Of a stretch of DNA of 64,000 nucleotides, positions 34,684-42,739 are shown piece by piece. Source of the stretch: an uncultured bacterium. Its GTDB lineage: Bacteria > Actinomycetota > Coriobacteriia > Coriobacteriales > Coriobacteriaceae. Under the pieces are notes generated by a model that had not been told where the DNA came from, ran no database searches, and worked only from the letters and a program-made list of their open reading frames with translations. Within the stretch, counting starts at the first letter, position 1. Each line of letters starts with the position of its first letter. Where the stretch lies: positions 1 through 64,000 of the forward strand of contig CAJMOF010000009.1 of the NCBI GenBank assembly GCA_905215065.1, read 5' to 3'. The position numbers and the translations under genes are program-made.

Positions 34684-35685
34684 ATGACAAATTGCAAACG
34701 CTATAAGGTAGCCGCGATCGACCTGGGAACGGTGTCGTCGCGACTGGTGCTGGCGCAGGTCGAGGCCGGGGCGATCGTGGAATCGTCCAAGCATACCGAG
34801 ATTACCGACCTGGGCGAGGGCGTGGACGCGACGGGCCGCTTTTGCGAGGCGGCCGTTGAGCGTGTGCTCGCTGCGTGCCGTACGTTTGTGGACGAGGCGC
34901 GCGCCTTTGGGGCCGTGTGCGTCTGCACCACGTGCACGAGTGCCGCGCGCGATGCGTCCAATGCCGCGTTGCTGCTGGACGGCCTGCGCGAGTTGGGGCT
35001 CGAACCACAGGTGATTCCGGGCGAGGTCGAGGCGCGCCTGACGTTTTTTGGCGTGGCGCACGACTTTGCCGGCGAGCGCATCATCGTCGCGGATTCGGGC
35101 GGCGGGTCCACGGAACTCGCGACGGGCGTATACGCTCCGGAGCGCGGCGTCTTTGCGCTGGAGGGAACGCGCTCGCTGGACATCGGTTGCCGTCGCGTGA
35201 CGGAGCGCTTTTTCTCCGCGTTGCCGCCCGCGGATGGCGAGCTTGCTGCCGCTGCCGCGTGGGCAGGCGAGCAGTTCGCCGCCTATTTTGAAGGCCTGCC
35301 CAGCGACTTTGAGCGCGCCGAACGCCTCGTTGCGGTGGGCGGTACCGTCACCACGCTCGTGGCGCTCGTTCACGAACTGGAGCCGTACGATTCGAGCTTT
35401 GTGCACCTGCGCGAGCTTTCGCTGGATCAGGTTTCGGCCGCTATCGAGCGCATGTCTGCGTTGGATGCGGACGGCATCGCCGCTCTACCGGGTGTACAGC
35501 CCAAACGCGCGGGCGTGATTCTGGCCGGCGCCGTGGTGATCCGCGAGCTTATGCGCGCCGGTGGCTACAGGGCGCTTACCGTGAGCGAGAACAGCCTCCT
35601 CGCCGGCATGACCGCCACCATCAACGAGGTTCTCGACGGCGCGACTCCCACCATCGCCTGGACCCCGAGCCTGAGCGCCCTTTAA
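34684..35685 (+). CDS. Ppx/GppA family phosphatase
   Basis: A 333-aa protein of the actin-like ATPase superfamily. AIDLGTVSSRLVLAQV near residue 10 and ADSGGGSTELATG near 137 are the two phosphate-binding loops, and VPGEVEARLTFFG-like spacing leads to the catalytic glutamate region. These enzymes remove phosphate from polyphosphate or the gamma-phosphate of pppGpp. It follows the FtsB-like gene by 20 bases with GGAGGGGAG as ribosome site. Which substrate applies cannot be told from sequence. Confidence 0.9.
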   Translation: MTNCKRYKVAAIDLGTVSSRLVLAQVEAGAIVESSKHTEITDLGEGVDATGRFCEAAVERVLAACRTFVDEARAFGAVCVCTTCTSAARDASNAALLLDGLRELGLEPQVIPGEVEARLTFFGVAHDFAGERIIVADSGGGSTELATGVYAPERGVFALEGTRSLDIGCRRVTERFFSALPPADGELAAAAAWAGEQFAAYFEGLPSDFERAERLVAVGGTVTTLVALVHELEPYDSSFVHLRELSLDQVSAAIERMSALDADGIAALPGVQPKRAGVILAGAVVIRELMRAGGYRALTVSENSLLAGMTATINEVLDGATPTIAWTPSLSAL

Positions 35686-35698
35686 CCATCCCCTCATA

Positions 35699-35765
35699 AG
35701 TTGCGGTGAAATGCGGACTAAAATCGCCCTTTCGGGCCCCAAACAGTCCCTATTCCACCGCAACT
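35699..35765. repeat. hairpin element after the ppx gene
   Basis: AGTTGCGGTG (35699-35708) mirrors CACCGCAACT (35756-35765); inner parts GGACT/AGTCC and GCCC/GGGC add imperfect pairing. It may act as the transcript end of the ppx operon and looks like a dispersed repeat. Confidence 0.55.
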
Positions 35766-35773
35766 CAACAGCC

Positions 35774-35804
35774 GGCACTTAGGGACGTTCCTTTTCTGCC
35801 GGCA
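35774..35804. repeat. dispersed GGGACGTTCC repeat, copy 1
   Basis: GGCACTTAGGGACGTTCCTT followed by TTCTGCCGGCA. It is repeated in inverse orientation at 50660-50690 with a single base change. Next to it lies a related GGGGACAGTCC stretch. Confidence 0.7.
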
Positions 35805-35884
35805 CCTGGGGACAGTCCTTGGGTTGATATGGGCAGTCAAAAAAGCCCCGTCCCAAATTATCTGCTCTGCAGTTGACGGCGTTC

Positions 35885-36125
35885 AAAAGAAATGAGCCCG
35901 CATCCCCGGGGGACACGGGCCCGTAAAAGCCAAATGGTAGGGGCGGTGGGACGTCTGCGTATTTGCTGCGCAAATCCGCACCGGCTTCGGCCGCCTGCCG
36001 GCGCCCTCGCCGGCTCGCTGCGGACGCTGCGCGTCCGCTTGACGCTCGCCCCCTCGCGGGTTCGAGTCCCACCAGCATCTAAAAGAAACGGGCCCGCATC
36101 CCTTGGGGACACGGGCCCATAAACA
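35885..36125 (-). repeat. duplicated tRNA terminator and tRNA 3'-end fragments
   Basis: Two similar units read on the minus strand. One is the terminator of the tRNA-Leu gene, GGGCCCGTGTCCC pairing with GGGATGCGGGCCC at about 36085-36120. The other, at about 35889-35955, repeats that terminator and an 18-base tRNA 3' end (TCCCACCGCCCCTACCA, minus strand) but the rest of the tRNA is gone. A separate TTCGAGTCCCACC T-arm-like piece lies in the opposite orientation at about 36060-36075. No open frame here is convincing. The 35686-36130 interval thus holds only repeats and tRNA debris. Confidence 0.65.
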
Positions 36126-36130
36126 ATACG

Positions 36131-36215
36131 TGGTAGGGGCGGTGGGACTCGAACCCACAATCCTTGCGGCGAGAGATTTTAAGTCTCCTGCGTATGCCAA
36201 TTCCGCCACGCCCCC
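36131..36215 (-). tRNA. tRNA-Leu (anticodon UAA)
   Basis: The minus strand reads GGGGGCGUGGCGGAAUUGG at the 5' end, an anticodon loop CUUAAAA with anticodon UAA, a long variable arm typical of leucine tRNAs, the T-arm GUGGGUUCGAGUCCCAC and an encoded CCA. The acceptor stem pairs GGGGGCG with CGCCCCU with one G-U pair. A strong terminator follows on the same strand. Confidence 0.95.
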
Positions 36216-36246
36216 GTGAGACTAGAAGTCTAGCACAAGCCGTCCG

Positions 36247-36870
36247 TTACGCGTTGACAGCCATCGAGTGCCGGCCCGACTTTTCCAAGTACTCGGCATA
36301 CTTGGCCTCGTCGCCCTTGTTCTTGTACTGCAGGGCCAGCAGGTACTCCAGGCGGCAGCGCTTGACCGGGTCGTCGCCGACATCCTCGAGCATGCGCTCC
36401 AGCTCGGGAATGTCGTTGTGGCGCTTGAGGATCATCGTGTCGTACATCAGCTGGCACTCGTGCGCAACTGCCTCGGCCTGGCCGCCCTCAAAGCCCTTGA
36501 TCTCGTGCAGCAACTCCTTGGACTTTTTGCGGTCCTCCTGGCCAACGTAGTAGTTAAAGGCCTTAATGACCAGGTCGACGCGCTGCATCTTGGGCAGGTT
36601 GAGTCCCAGCAGCAGGTCGAACATCTCGCTGGCGCGCTTGTGGTCCTCGCGCAGCAGATAGGAGTTCAGACGCAGGTAGTCGCGGTTGTAGCGCGGGTAC
36701 AGCATGCTGGTGAGTTTGCCGTCGAGCAAACGATCGAACTCGGCCCACTGTTTGGCGGCCATCAACTGTTGCAGGCGTTTAAACGTAGTGCGTTTTTTGA
36801 CGCTAAAGAACACCGACACGGCGATACAGATGATAACGACGGCGGTCCAGAGTGTGCGGGAATCGGGCAT
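36247..36870 (-). CDS. membrane-anchored helical repeat protein of unknown function
   Basis: A 207-aa protein. One N-terminal membrane helix (LWTAVVIICIAVSVFFSV, residues 7-24) is followed by an all-helical, charged cytoplasmic part with TPR-like periodicity (KQWAEFDRLLDGKL, YLLREDHKRASEMFDLLLG, LEYLLALQYKNKGDEAKYAEYLE). The pattern suggests a scaffold or assembly protein facing the cytoplasm. I cannot assign a family. It is a single gene upstream of the tRNA-Leu on the same strand. Confidence 0.72.
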   Translation of the reverse strand: MPDSRTLWTAVVIICIAVSVFFSVKKRTTFKRLQQLMAAKQWAEFDRLLDGKLTSMLYPRYNRDYLRLNSYLLREDHKRASEMFDLLLGLNLPKMQRVDLVIKAFNYYVGQEDRKKSKELLHEIKGFEGGQAEAVAHECQLMYDTMILKRHNDIPELERMLEDVGDDPVKRCRLEYLLALQYKNKGDEAKYAEYLEKSGRHSMAVNA

Positions 36871-37033
36871 GTTAGGATCCTTAGTCGCTCATAAAGCGAG
36901 CGGTATGACAACACGTACTAGATGTATTATACGCAGCGCACAAGCAAACTGGCATAAAAGCTCATCGAGGCTGAGTGCCATCGCTCGCTGCGGTACACTT
37001 ACCTAAAGTAAACCATGAAGGGAGACATTACCT

Positions 37034-37321
37034 ATGAAGAAGATCGTTTTGGCTTGCGGTGCTGGCGCTGCTACTTCCACGCTCGTTGCCCAGAAGGTCG
37101 CTACCATGCTCGACGCCAACGGTTATGCCGGCAAGTATGAGATCGTGCAGTGCGCCATCTCTGAGGCCAAGGACGCTTGCGACGAGGGCGCCGACCTGCT
37201 GATCGCCACCACCGTTGCCCCCGAGGGCCTCACCTGCCCGTACGTGAGCGGCGTGCCCTTCATGACCGGCATGAACCGCGTCGCTGCCGAGAAGGCCGTC
37301 CTCGACGTCATGGCTCAGTAG
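37034..37321 (+). CDS. PTS EIIB, galactitol/lactose-type (orphan)
   Basis: A 95-aa protein with the P-loop-like active site KKIVLACGAGAATST, in which Cys8 is the expected phosphorylation residue. The fold is that of GatB-like IIB proteins and differs from the histidine-phosphorylated mannose-type IIBs earlier in the window. No IIA or IIC gene lies beside it. GGGAG precedes the ATG. Its partner gene, 12 bases downstream, encodes a VOC-family protein. It may work with components elsewhere or act as a sensor. Confidence 0.85.
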   Translation: MKKIVLACGAGAATSTLVAQKVATMLDANGYAGKYEIVQCAISEAKDACDEGADLLIATTVAPEGLTCPYVSGVPFMTGMNRVAAEKAVLDVMAQ

Positions 37322-37332
37322 GCGCTGACTGT

Positions 37333-37707
37333 ATGAGTGAGCAGAACGCCAATCCGGTCGAGCTCTTTGGCATGCGCGTTGCCCATGTGGGCATTAACGC
37401 CACCGACCCGGCAGATGCCCTGGAGATCGCGGAGCTGTTCTCGACGATGATGGGCCTACCCGTTATCGAGACCCCGGTTTCGTACTTTAACGATTCGCTG
37501 ATCGAGGTCATGAAGCAGAACGGTCGTGGCACCAAGGGCCACATTGGCTTTGCCGTCAACGACATCGATGCGGCCGAGAAGTGGTTTGCCGAGCGCGGAC
37601 TCGAGGTCAACGAGGAGTCGCGCGTGCTGCTGCCCGACGGCGGCACCAAACTCGTGTACTTTAAGCGCGAGTTCGCCGGCTTCGCCGTGCATCTGTGCCG
37701 CGAGTAG
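37333..37707 (+). CDS. VOC-family (glyoxalase-like) protein
   Basis: A 124-aa protein with one vicinal-oxygen-chelate module: RVAHVGINATDPADALEIAEL near residue 20, KGHIGFAVNDIDAAEKWFAERG near 70 and AGFAVHLCRE at the end. His residues in AHVG and GHIG could bind a metal. Such proteins include glyoxalases and isomerases of sugar catabolism. ATG 37333 starts 12 bases after the IIB stop, so the two are probably one operon. The reaction cannot be deduced. Confidence 0.8.
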   Translation: MSEQNANPVELFGMRVAHVGINATDPADALEIAELFSTMMGLPVIETPVSYFNDSLIEVMKQNGRGTKGHIGFAVNDIDAAEKWFAERGLEVNEESRVLLPDGGTKLVYFKREFAGFAVHLCRE

Positions 37708-37731
37708 CGCACAAGCTGCTATAGCTAGCAA

Positions 37732-37768
37732 AAAGGGATAGGGCCGCATGGCCTTATCCCTTTATTTA
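37732..37768. terminator. bidirectional terminator between VOC and kinase genes
   Basis: Stem AAAGGGATAGGGCC / GGCCTTATCCCTTT (37732-37745 with 37750-37763, one G-T pair), T-rich on the right and A-rich on the left, serving both convergent genes. Confidence 0.85.
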
Positions 37769-37782
37769 TGCCGAGGGGCTTT

Positions 37783-39078
37783 CTATCGTGGCAGGCGAAT
37801 CGTAAAGCGGCTGCCGACGCCCTCGACCGAAGTCACACCGATGACGCCGCCGTGGCTGTCGACGATCCACTTGGCAATGGCGAGCCCCAGACCCGAGCCC
37901 TGCGCGCCGGCATCGCGCGCGTTGTCGGCGCGATAGAACCGTTCAAACGCGTGAGCTGCGGATTCTTGGTTCATGCCGATACCCTCGTCCTCAACACTTA
38001 TGTCGATCGTGCCCATGCCCGCATCGGGCGTTATGCCAAATGTGATGGTCGTTCCCGCATCCGAGTACTTGGCGGCGTTTTGCACGATCACGCGCAGAGC
38101 CTGCTTCACGAGCGCCACGTCAACGGGTGCGTCGCAGCGCGGGTCGCTGGCAAGTGCAGCGTCAAAGGCCGGCCGATACGTGTGCGCGGCATCGATCATC
38201 TGCGATTCCTCGCATACCTCGCCGACCAGCGCGGCCAGGTTAGTATTCGCGCGCCGCAGGACCGTGCGCCCGGCATCGCCGCGCGCCAAAAACAGCAGCT
38301 GCTCCACGAGCTCTTGCATGTGCTCGCTTTCGGCCTTGAGCGAGGCAATGGACTCTGCTAGCACGTCCGGGTCGTCTTTGCCCCAGCGGTCGAGCATATT
38401 CACGTAGCCCTGAATCACCGCGATGGGCGTGCGCAGTTCGTGGCTCGCATCGTTGACAAAGCGCATCTGCTGCAGCTTGGCCTCTTGCATCTGACGCAGT
38501 AGGCGGTTGAGTGCAACCTCGATGCTTGCCAGGTCGGCGTCGCCGGTGGTGACGCTTGGTGAGTCGACGCTCGCGCGTTCGATGGCCTGCTCCAGTGTTT
38601 CCATCTTGCCGCCGGAGAGCTGCATGCGGCCGAGCTCGTCCACGCGCAGGGCCAGGTCGTTGAGCGGTGCCATGGTGCGGCGCACGCGGCGGGCGCCGCC
38701 GAGCATGTTGAGCACGCCGACGACCTGCCAGCTCGCAACGACAAGATAGAGAGGCCACAGTGCGACGAGGTCCTGCGCGAGGGGGAAGGTCTTGGTGGTG
38801 CGCGCAAGCTCGACGGTGTAGGTGAGCGTGGCCGGGTCCCAGCCGCGCACGGGCGTCAACGACATGCCGTGAACGGTGGCGCTGGGGATCCAACCTGCAG
38901 TAAACGCGCCGTCGGGCAGTGTCTGGTTGTAGCCATAGACGAGAATCGCCGCCGCAACAGCCAGCAGCAACAGATCGAGCCAGACGTAGCTCATCAGGCG
39001 GCGCCACATGTAGCTCCAGTTGATGGCGCGGGCGATGGAGGTGACGCGCTTGGCCTCGGCGTTACGCACGGCAGACAT
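37783..39078 (-). CDS. sensor histidine kinase (OmpR-type two-component system)
   Basis: A 431-aa kinase. Two membrane helices (about residues 33-50 and 125-140) enclose an extracellular segment of about 75 residues. HAMP-like and HisKA parts follow, with the phosphorylated histidine in NDASHELRTPIAVIQGY near residue 215. The ATPase has N-box QNAAKYSDAG, GIGMNQESAAHAFERF and GSGLGLAIAK. It overlaps the response regulator gene by 17 bases. The signal is unknown; no target genes adjoin apart from the DUF4342 gene. Confidence 0.93.
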   Translation of the reverse strand: MSAVRNAEAKRVTSIARAINWSYMWRRLMSYVWLDLLLLAVAAAILVYGYNQTLPDGAFTAGWIPSATVHGMSLTPVRGWDPATLTYTVELARTTKTFPLAQDLVALWPLYLVVASWQVVGVLNMLGGARRVRRTMAPLNDLALRVDELGRMQLSGGKMETLEQAIERASVDSPSVTTGDADLASIEVALNRLLRQMQEAKLQQMRFVNDASHELRTPIAVIQGYVNMLDRWGKDDPDVLAESIASLKAESEHMQELVEQLLFLARGDAGRTVLRRANTNLAALVGEVCEESQMIDAAHTYRPAFDAALASDPRCDAPVDVALVKQALRVIVQNAAKYSDAGTTITFGITPDAGMGTIDISVEDEGIGMNQESAAHAFERFYRADNARDAGAQGSGLGLAIAKWIVDSHGGVIGVTSVEGVGSRFTIRLPR

Positions 39079-39847
39079 AGCCCACCCCGCGCACGGTCTG
39101 GATGATGCGGGCGCCGCCGGCGTCCTCGATCTTGGCGCGCAGGTGCGCGATGTGCACGTCGACGTTGTTGGTGTCGCCTACGTAGTCGTAGCCCAGCGCC
39201 TCGTGCGCGATGCGCTCGCGCGTGAGCACGGTCTCGGCATGCGCCATAAGCAGGGCGAGGACATCGAACTCGCGGGCCGTGAGCGCGATGGGCGAGCCGC
39301 CGACCGTGACTTCGCGGCGGTCGGGGTCGAGCGCAACCGAGCCCACGGCGAGCGCAGCGGGGGAGGGCGCGGCGGAAGCCTGGGTCGAGTCGCCGACCGG
39401 GGGCATCGCAGCGGCTCCGGCGCCCGCGCCGCCTGCCGTGCCCGCCCCAGTACCGGCGCCGCCAACGCCCGAAGCCGCTCGCACGGCTTCCGAGCGCTTC
39501 AGTGCCACGCGGATCCGTGCGAACAGCTCCTCAATCGCAAACGGCTTGGTCAGGTAATCGTCGGCGCCGGCATCGAGCCCGGCCACCTTGTCCATCACGG
39601 CATCGCGCGCGGTGACCATGATTACCGGCACATCCTTGTGCTTGCGGACGCGCCGCAGCACCTCCATGCCGTTGAGCTGCGGCAACAGCACGTCGAGCAG
39701 AATCAGATCGTAGTCGCGCTCCAGCGCCAGGTCCACGGCAGTGCGGCCATCGGCGGCGTGTTCCACCTGGTAGCCCTCGTGCTCCAGCTCGAGCGTCACA
39801 AAGCGGGCGATTTTCTCCTCGTCCTCTACGATCAAGATCCGTGCCAT
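39062..39847 (-). CDS. OmpR-family response regulator
   Basis: A 261-aa protein. The receiver domain has VEDEEKI, the phospho-acceptor Asp in LILLDVLLPQLNG near residue 52 and the lysine in YLTKPFAIEELFARI. The C-terminal winged helix has TAREFDVLALLMAHAE and VDVHIAHLRAKIED. Between the domains is an unusually long Ala/Gly-rich linker of about 45 residues, which is low in complexity. It is translated together with the kinase at 37783. Confidence 0.93.
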   Translation of the reverse strand: MARILIVEDEEKIARFVTLELEHEGYQVEHAADGRTAVDLALERDYDLILLDVLLPQLNGMEVLRRVRKHKDVPVIMVTARDAVMDKVAGLDAGADDYLTKPFAIEELFARIRVALKRSEAVRAASGVGGAGTGAGTAGGAGAGAAAMPPVGDSTQASAAPSPAALAVGSVALDPDRREVTVGGSPIALTAREFDVLALLMAHAETVLTRERIAHEALGYDYVGDTNNVDVHIAHLRAKIEDAGGARIIQTVRGVGYVCRA

Positions 39848-39865
39848 GCGTGCCCCCGTCTGCGA

Positions 39866-40408
39866 TTACTTGTCGTCGTTGAGATTTTGCTTGATGTCGT
39901 CTGCGGCGTTGGCAGCGCTATCCATAAGGTTGTTGATGCTGCCGGGCACGTCGCCGTCGCTGTCGATGCGGTAGCGCATGCCAAAGAACAGGCCAATCAG
40001 CATCAGCCATATCGTGGCGCCCCAGGCAAACAGCGCGACGATGGGGATCAGGATGGGGATGTTGAGGATGATCGCATCGCGGCGCGTGGCGATAAACTTG
40101 GTGTCCAGACTCAGGCGGAAGAGCTTTTTGAGGTACTCCCACACGCTGTCCATCTTCTTGGAGAAGTCGGTCTTTTCGCTCGACTTTTCGTAGGCTGCCT
40201 GCGCGGCGACCATCTCGGCAGAGGGCTCATCGACTGGCGCGGACTCGGTGGCGGCATGCGCCGACGTGGTCTGGGTCTTGCCCTGCGACTCGAGCCAAAT
40301 GATGGCGTCCAGAACGTTGCCGTCGGAGGCGTCGAGCGCGGCCTTGGCATCGGTGTAGCTCACGTTGCACTTGGTGCGGATGGTTTCAACTTTTTCGAGG
40401 TCGTCCAT
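39866..40408 (-). CDS. DUF4342 protein with UBA-like domain and membrane helix
   Basis: A 180-aa protein. Residues 1-45 form a UBA-like helical domain (VETIRTKCNVSYTDAKAALDASDGNVLDAIIWLE). A polar linker leads to the DUF4342 part with a membrane hairpin (ILNIPILIPIVALFAWGATIW and LMLIGLFFGMRY). ATG at 40408 is chosen because GAAAGGAC lies before it; the longer frame begins in non-coding sequence. It lies directly upstream of the two-component genes on the same strand, 18 bases apart, so it may be in their operon. Confidence 0.8.
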   Translation of the reverse strand: MDDLEKVETIRTKCNVSYTDAKAALDASDGNVLDAIIWLESQGKTQTTSAHAATESAPVDEPSAEMVAAQAAYEKSSEKTDFSKKMDSVWEYLKKLFRLSLDTKFIATRRDAIILNIPILIPIVALFAWGATIWLMLIGLFFGMRYRIDSDGDVPGSINNLMDSAANAADDIKQNLNDDK

Positions 40409-40659
40409 GACCTGTCCTTTCGTTCGATGGGCGCGACGCCGGGCGATTTGCCCGGGCACGAGCGTTGCGTTCGGCGGCCTGCGTGGTGCCGCCCCGCCCT
40501 TGGTCGAACTCTATAGTGCAGGTTATAGATTAAGCGATTCTTGAGCCAAGATTAATGTTGGATGAGTTTTTGGGTGGTGCGGAGGCGGGCAGGGGCAGAA
40601 AAGGCAGGTTTTGCGTGGCGTGAAGGAGGGGCGGTCTGATCTTTGGGATAGCTGATAGC

Positions 40660-40839
40660 GAGGTCTAATACTTTTCCGAGAAGTGAATGAGCTAAATCGG
40701 ACCCCCGAAGCATAGACACTTTAAGGGCATCGTTTCCTGCGGTTTCGATACTGGAATCCTGCGATTTTGCCGACGAAAAATGCGGATGCTTCAGGGGTCC
40801 TAAAACAGACGTTCACTTCGCGGAAAAGTATTAGACCTC
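40660..40839. mobile_element. 180-bp MITE-like element with 6-bp target duplication
   Basis: Terminal inverted repeats of about 54 bp start GAGGTCTAATACTTTTCCG and end CGGAAAAGTATTAGACCTC; the outer 20 bases are nearly perfect and the inner parts about 75 percent. GATAGC occurs directly on both sides (40654-40659 and 40840-40845), as expected of a target-site duplication. No coding frame is inside. Confidence 0.75.
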
Positions 40840-40924
40840 GATAGCGGGGGATGGGGTACCGGTGCAAAACGGCGTCAGACATAGGATAAACAAAGCGCTT
40901 CGATCATAAGGAATTAAAATCACG

Positions 40925-40952
40925 TTGCAAAAGTATGAAAATATCCTACAAT
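40925..40952 (+). promoter_or_regulatory. promoter of the AbiEi gene with leaderless spacing
   Basis: TTGCAA (40925-40930) and TACAAT (40947-40952) are 16 bases apart. Six bases after TACAAT is the ATG at 40959, so transcription would begin at or next to the start codon, and no ribosome site is seen. Confidence 0.5.
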
Positions 40953-40958
40953 TGCAGC

Positions 40959-41582
40959 ATGAAGTACTTTAGCAACATAGCGGCGATAAGCGAGCTTTCC
41001 GAGAGCGAGGGCGTGTTCACCACAGCCCAGGCGGCTCGCATGGACATCTCTCGAGATGCGCTGGCGCACTCATGCCGCGCAGGGCGTCTTGAACGGATAT
41101 GCCACGGCGCCTACCGGATGTCTGGAACGCAGCGCCGAGACACCGACGAACTCAACGCCTTTTGGAAGCTCACCAATCCCTCCCTTTGCGCGTGGGAGAG
41201 AAAACGTCAGTGGGATGGCATCGCCGTGAGCGGTACGACAGCGGCGAACCTGCAGCAAATGGGCGATTTCTATCTGTCCCCCTACAGGATGACCGCGCCC
41301 ATGCGTATCAATACAAGAAACGAATCCCTTTCTTTTGTAAAGCGCGAGATTGCTGAGCGGGACATCGTTTGGCTCGACGGCCTGCCGGTAACTAAACCCG
41401 AGCGCACGCTTGTCGATCTTTGCCTCGATTGCGAGGACCCCTCATTAATTATTAATGCCTATCACGACGCGCTTGGACGCGGGCTCGATACGCAGCGGCT
41501 GAAAGATCTCGTAAAGGAGAACTCTAAAACCGCCAAAAGACGCGAGCTCATGAGGCCTTTGCTGATGGTGCTAAACGGGTAA
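40959..41582 (+). CDS. AbiEi-like antitoxin/transcriptional regulator
   Basis: A 207-aa protein with an N-terminal winged helix (SESEGVFTTAQAARMDISRD, then HSCRAGRLERICHGAYR) and the AbiEi C-terminal domain (VTKPERTLVDLCLD). Such proteins repress their own promoter and neutralise AbiEii-type nucleotidyltransferase toxins of phage-defence modules. ATG 40959 fits a leaderless start; ATG 40935 is the alternative. The toxin gene that should follow is reduced to 21 codons, so the antitoxin appears orphaned. GC is lower than in the surrounding chromosome. Confidence 0.82.
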   Translation: MKYFSNIAAISELSESEGVFTTAQAARMDISRDALAHSCRAGRLERICHGAYRMSGTQRRDTDELNAFWKLTNPSLCAWERKRQWDGIAVSGTTAANLQQMGDFYLSPYRMTAPMRINTRNESLSFVKREIAERDIVWLDGLPVTKPERTLVDLCLDCEDPSLIINAYHDALGRGLDTQRLKDLVKENSKTAKRRELMRPLLMVLNG

Positions 41583-41597
41583 TGCGAAACGGAGGAC

Positions 41598-41663
41598 ATG
41601 GTGAAGTACAAGACGCCTGCCGCATTGGAGATGGCTGTTAGGAATGCCGCAAGACAGTTTTAA
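41598..41663 (+). pseudogene. remnant of an AbiEii-type toxin gene
   Basis: GGAGG, then ATG at 41598, encode MVKYKTPAALEMAVRNAARQ plus one residue and a stop at 41661-41663. The position 16 bases after the antitoxin and the N-terminal TPAALEMAV pattern fit the start of AbiEii nucleotidyltransferase toxins. No further toxin sequence is seen in the following 190 bases, so most of the gene seems deleted. Confidence 0.5.
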
Positions 41664-41852
41664 ATGAGCGCTGAAACGTAAAAACATGCTGTGATTGTCA
41701 TGTCCGCGCCGGCGAAATTAGCGTTACATAATTTGAGTCCCGTGCTGCGACGGGATGTTGCAAAGGCGAATTGATAATGGGCGCTTTGACTACGATAGGA
41801 ACCATCGACTTGGATTATCCTGGTTTTATCGAGCGAACAACGTGCGAGTGAG

Positions 41853-42638
41853 ATGATTGGTGTGGCGGAGCGAAGAAAAAACTGGTCGAGGGAAGAAACC
41901 CTTGCGGCGCTGTTTTTATATCTCGCCCTGCCTGCAAGGCTTATCGATGACAAAGGCGAAGATATACAGACGCTGGCACATGCCATCGGCAGAACGCCGG
42001 CGGCGGTTTCCTTAAAGATATGGAACCTCGCCTCGTTAGACGACCGGCGTCGAGCACGCGGCAAGGTGGGCATGGTTAATGCCAGCAAGATGGATAGATT
42101 GGTTTGGGCAGAGTATTCATCGAGCGGCGATAGGTTGGTCGAGGAAGCGGCGGGCGCATTTTTTGACCAGCTTAACTCTGATAATTCGATGAGCAGAGAG
42201 CTGAAAGAGGCAATTGGCATCGATTTGCCTGAGGGGCAAGAGCGTGAGGCAATAATCTCAGCGCGTGTTAACCAACAGTTCTTTCGTAATACGCTGCTCG
42301 TTAATTATCGCTCGCGGTGTTGTTTAACGGGCCTATCGAACCCGACGTTACTGGTTGCAAGTCATATCAAGCCCTGGAACGTGGCTGATCCCCGGACCGA
42401 GCGCCTGGCGCCAGATAACGGATTGCTGTTGAACGCGCTGCACGATAAGGCATTTGACCAGGGACTTATTACCATAACGAAGGATTTCAAGATTGTGGTG
42501 TCGAGTGTGGTTGGACATGGGGCTGCCGAGGACGAGTTCTTGTGGCGTTATAGCGGCGAGCGAATTACATTGCCTAAACAATCGAGCCCAAGACCAGATT
42601 TTATTGAATACCACAACGATATGGTGTTTAAGGGGTAA
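41853..42638 (+). CDS. HNH endonuclease
   Basis: A 261-aa protein. The HNH nuclease lies in the C-terminal half: CCLTGLSNPTLLVASHIKPW, then LAPDNGLLLNALHDKAFDQG, giving the His-Asn-His layout of restriction-type HNH enzymes. The N-terminal half (WSREETLAALFLYLALP, IGRTPAAVSLKIWNL) looks like a DNA-binding helix-turn-helix. It precedes a NotI-like gene and a cytosine methyltransferase in a low-GC island, so a defence function is likely. Whether it is part of the same restriction system is unknown. Confidence 0.85.
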   Translation: MIGVAERRKNWSREETLAALFLYLALPARLIDDKGEDIQTLAHAIGRTPAAVSLKIWNLASLDDRRRARGKVGMVNASKMDRLVWAEYSSSGDRLVEEAAGAFFDQLNSDNSMSRELKEAIGIDLPEGQEREAIISARVNQQFFRNTLLVNYRSRCCLTGLSNPTLLVASHIKPWNVADPRTERLAPDNGLLLNALHDKAFDQGLITITKDFKIVVSSVVGHGAAEDEFLWRYSGERITLPKQSSPRPDFIEYHNDMVFKG

Positions 42639-42739
42639 ATTAGAATTGAATTGCAGCTATACCATTAATGGTGTGACTGTGTACCGCTTGGCTGAAAGCA
42701 TCCTTTATCCAGCTACCTAGCATTACGATTGGATGGGAA

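Larger units (their letters stand above)
40409..40958. other. gene-free region holding a MITE-like element
   Basis: The promoter side of the DUF4342 gene, then the 180-bp inverted-repeat element at 40660-40839, and finally the promoter of the AbiEi gene. GC drops clearly from here on. No other gene is visible. Confidence 0.6.

Noticed and set aside
35779..36209. Short minus-strand frames across the tRNA-Leu region
   Set aside because: They translate tRNA and terminator repeats (for example a WWDSNPRG string) and are typical false genes.
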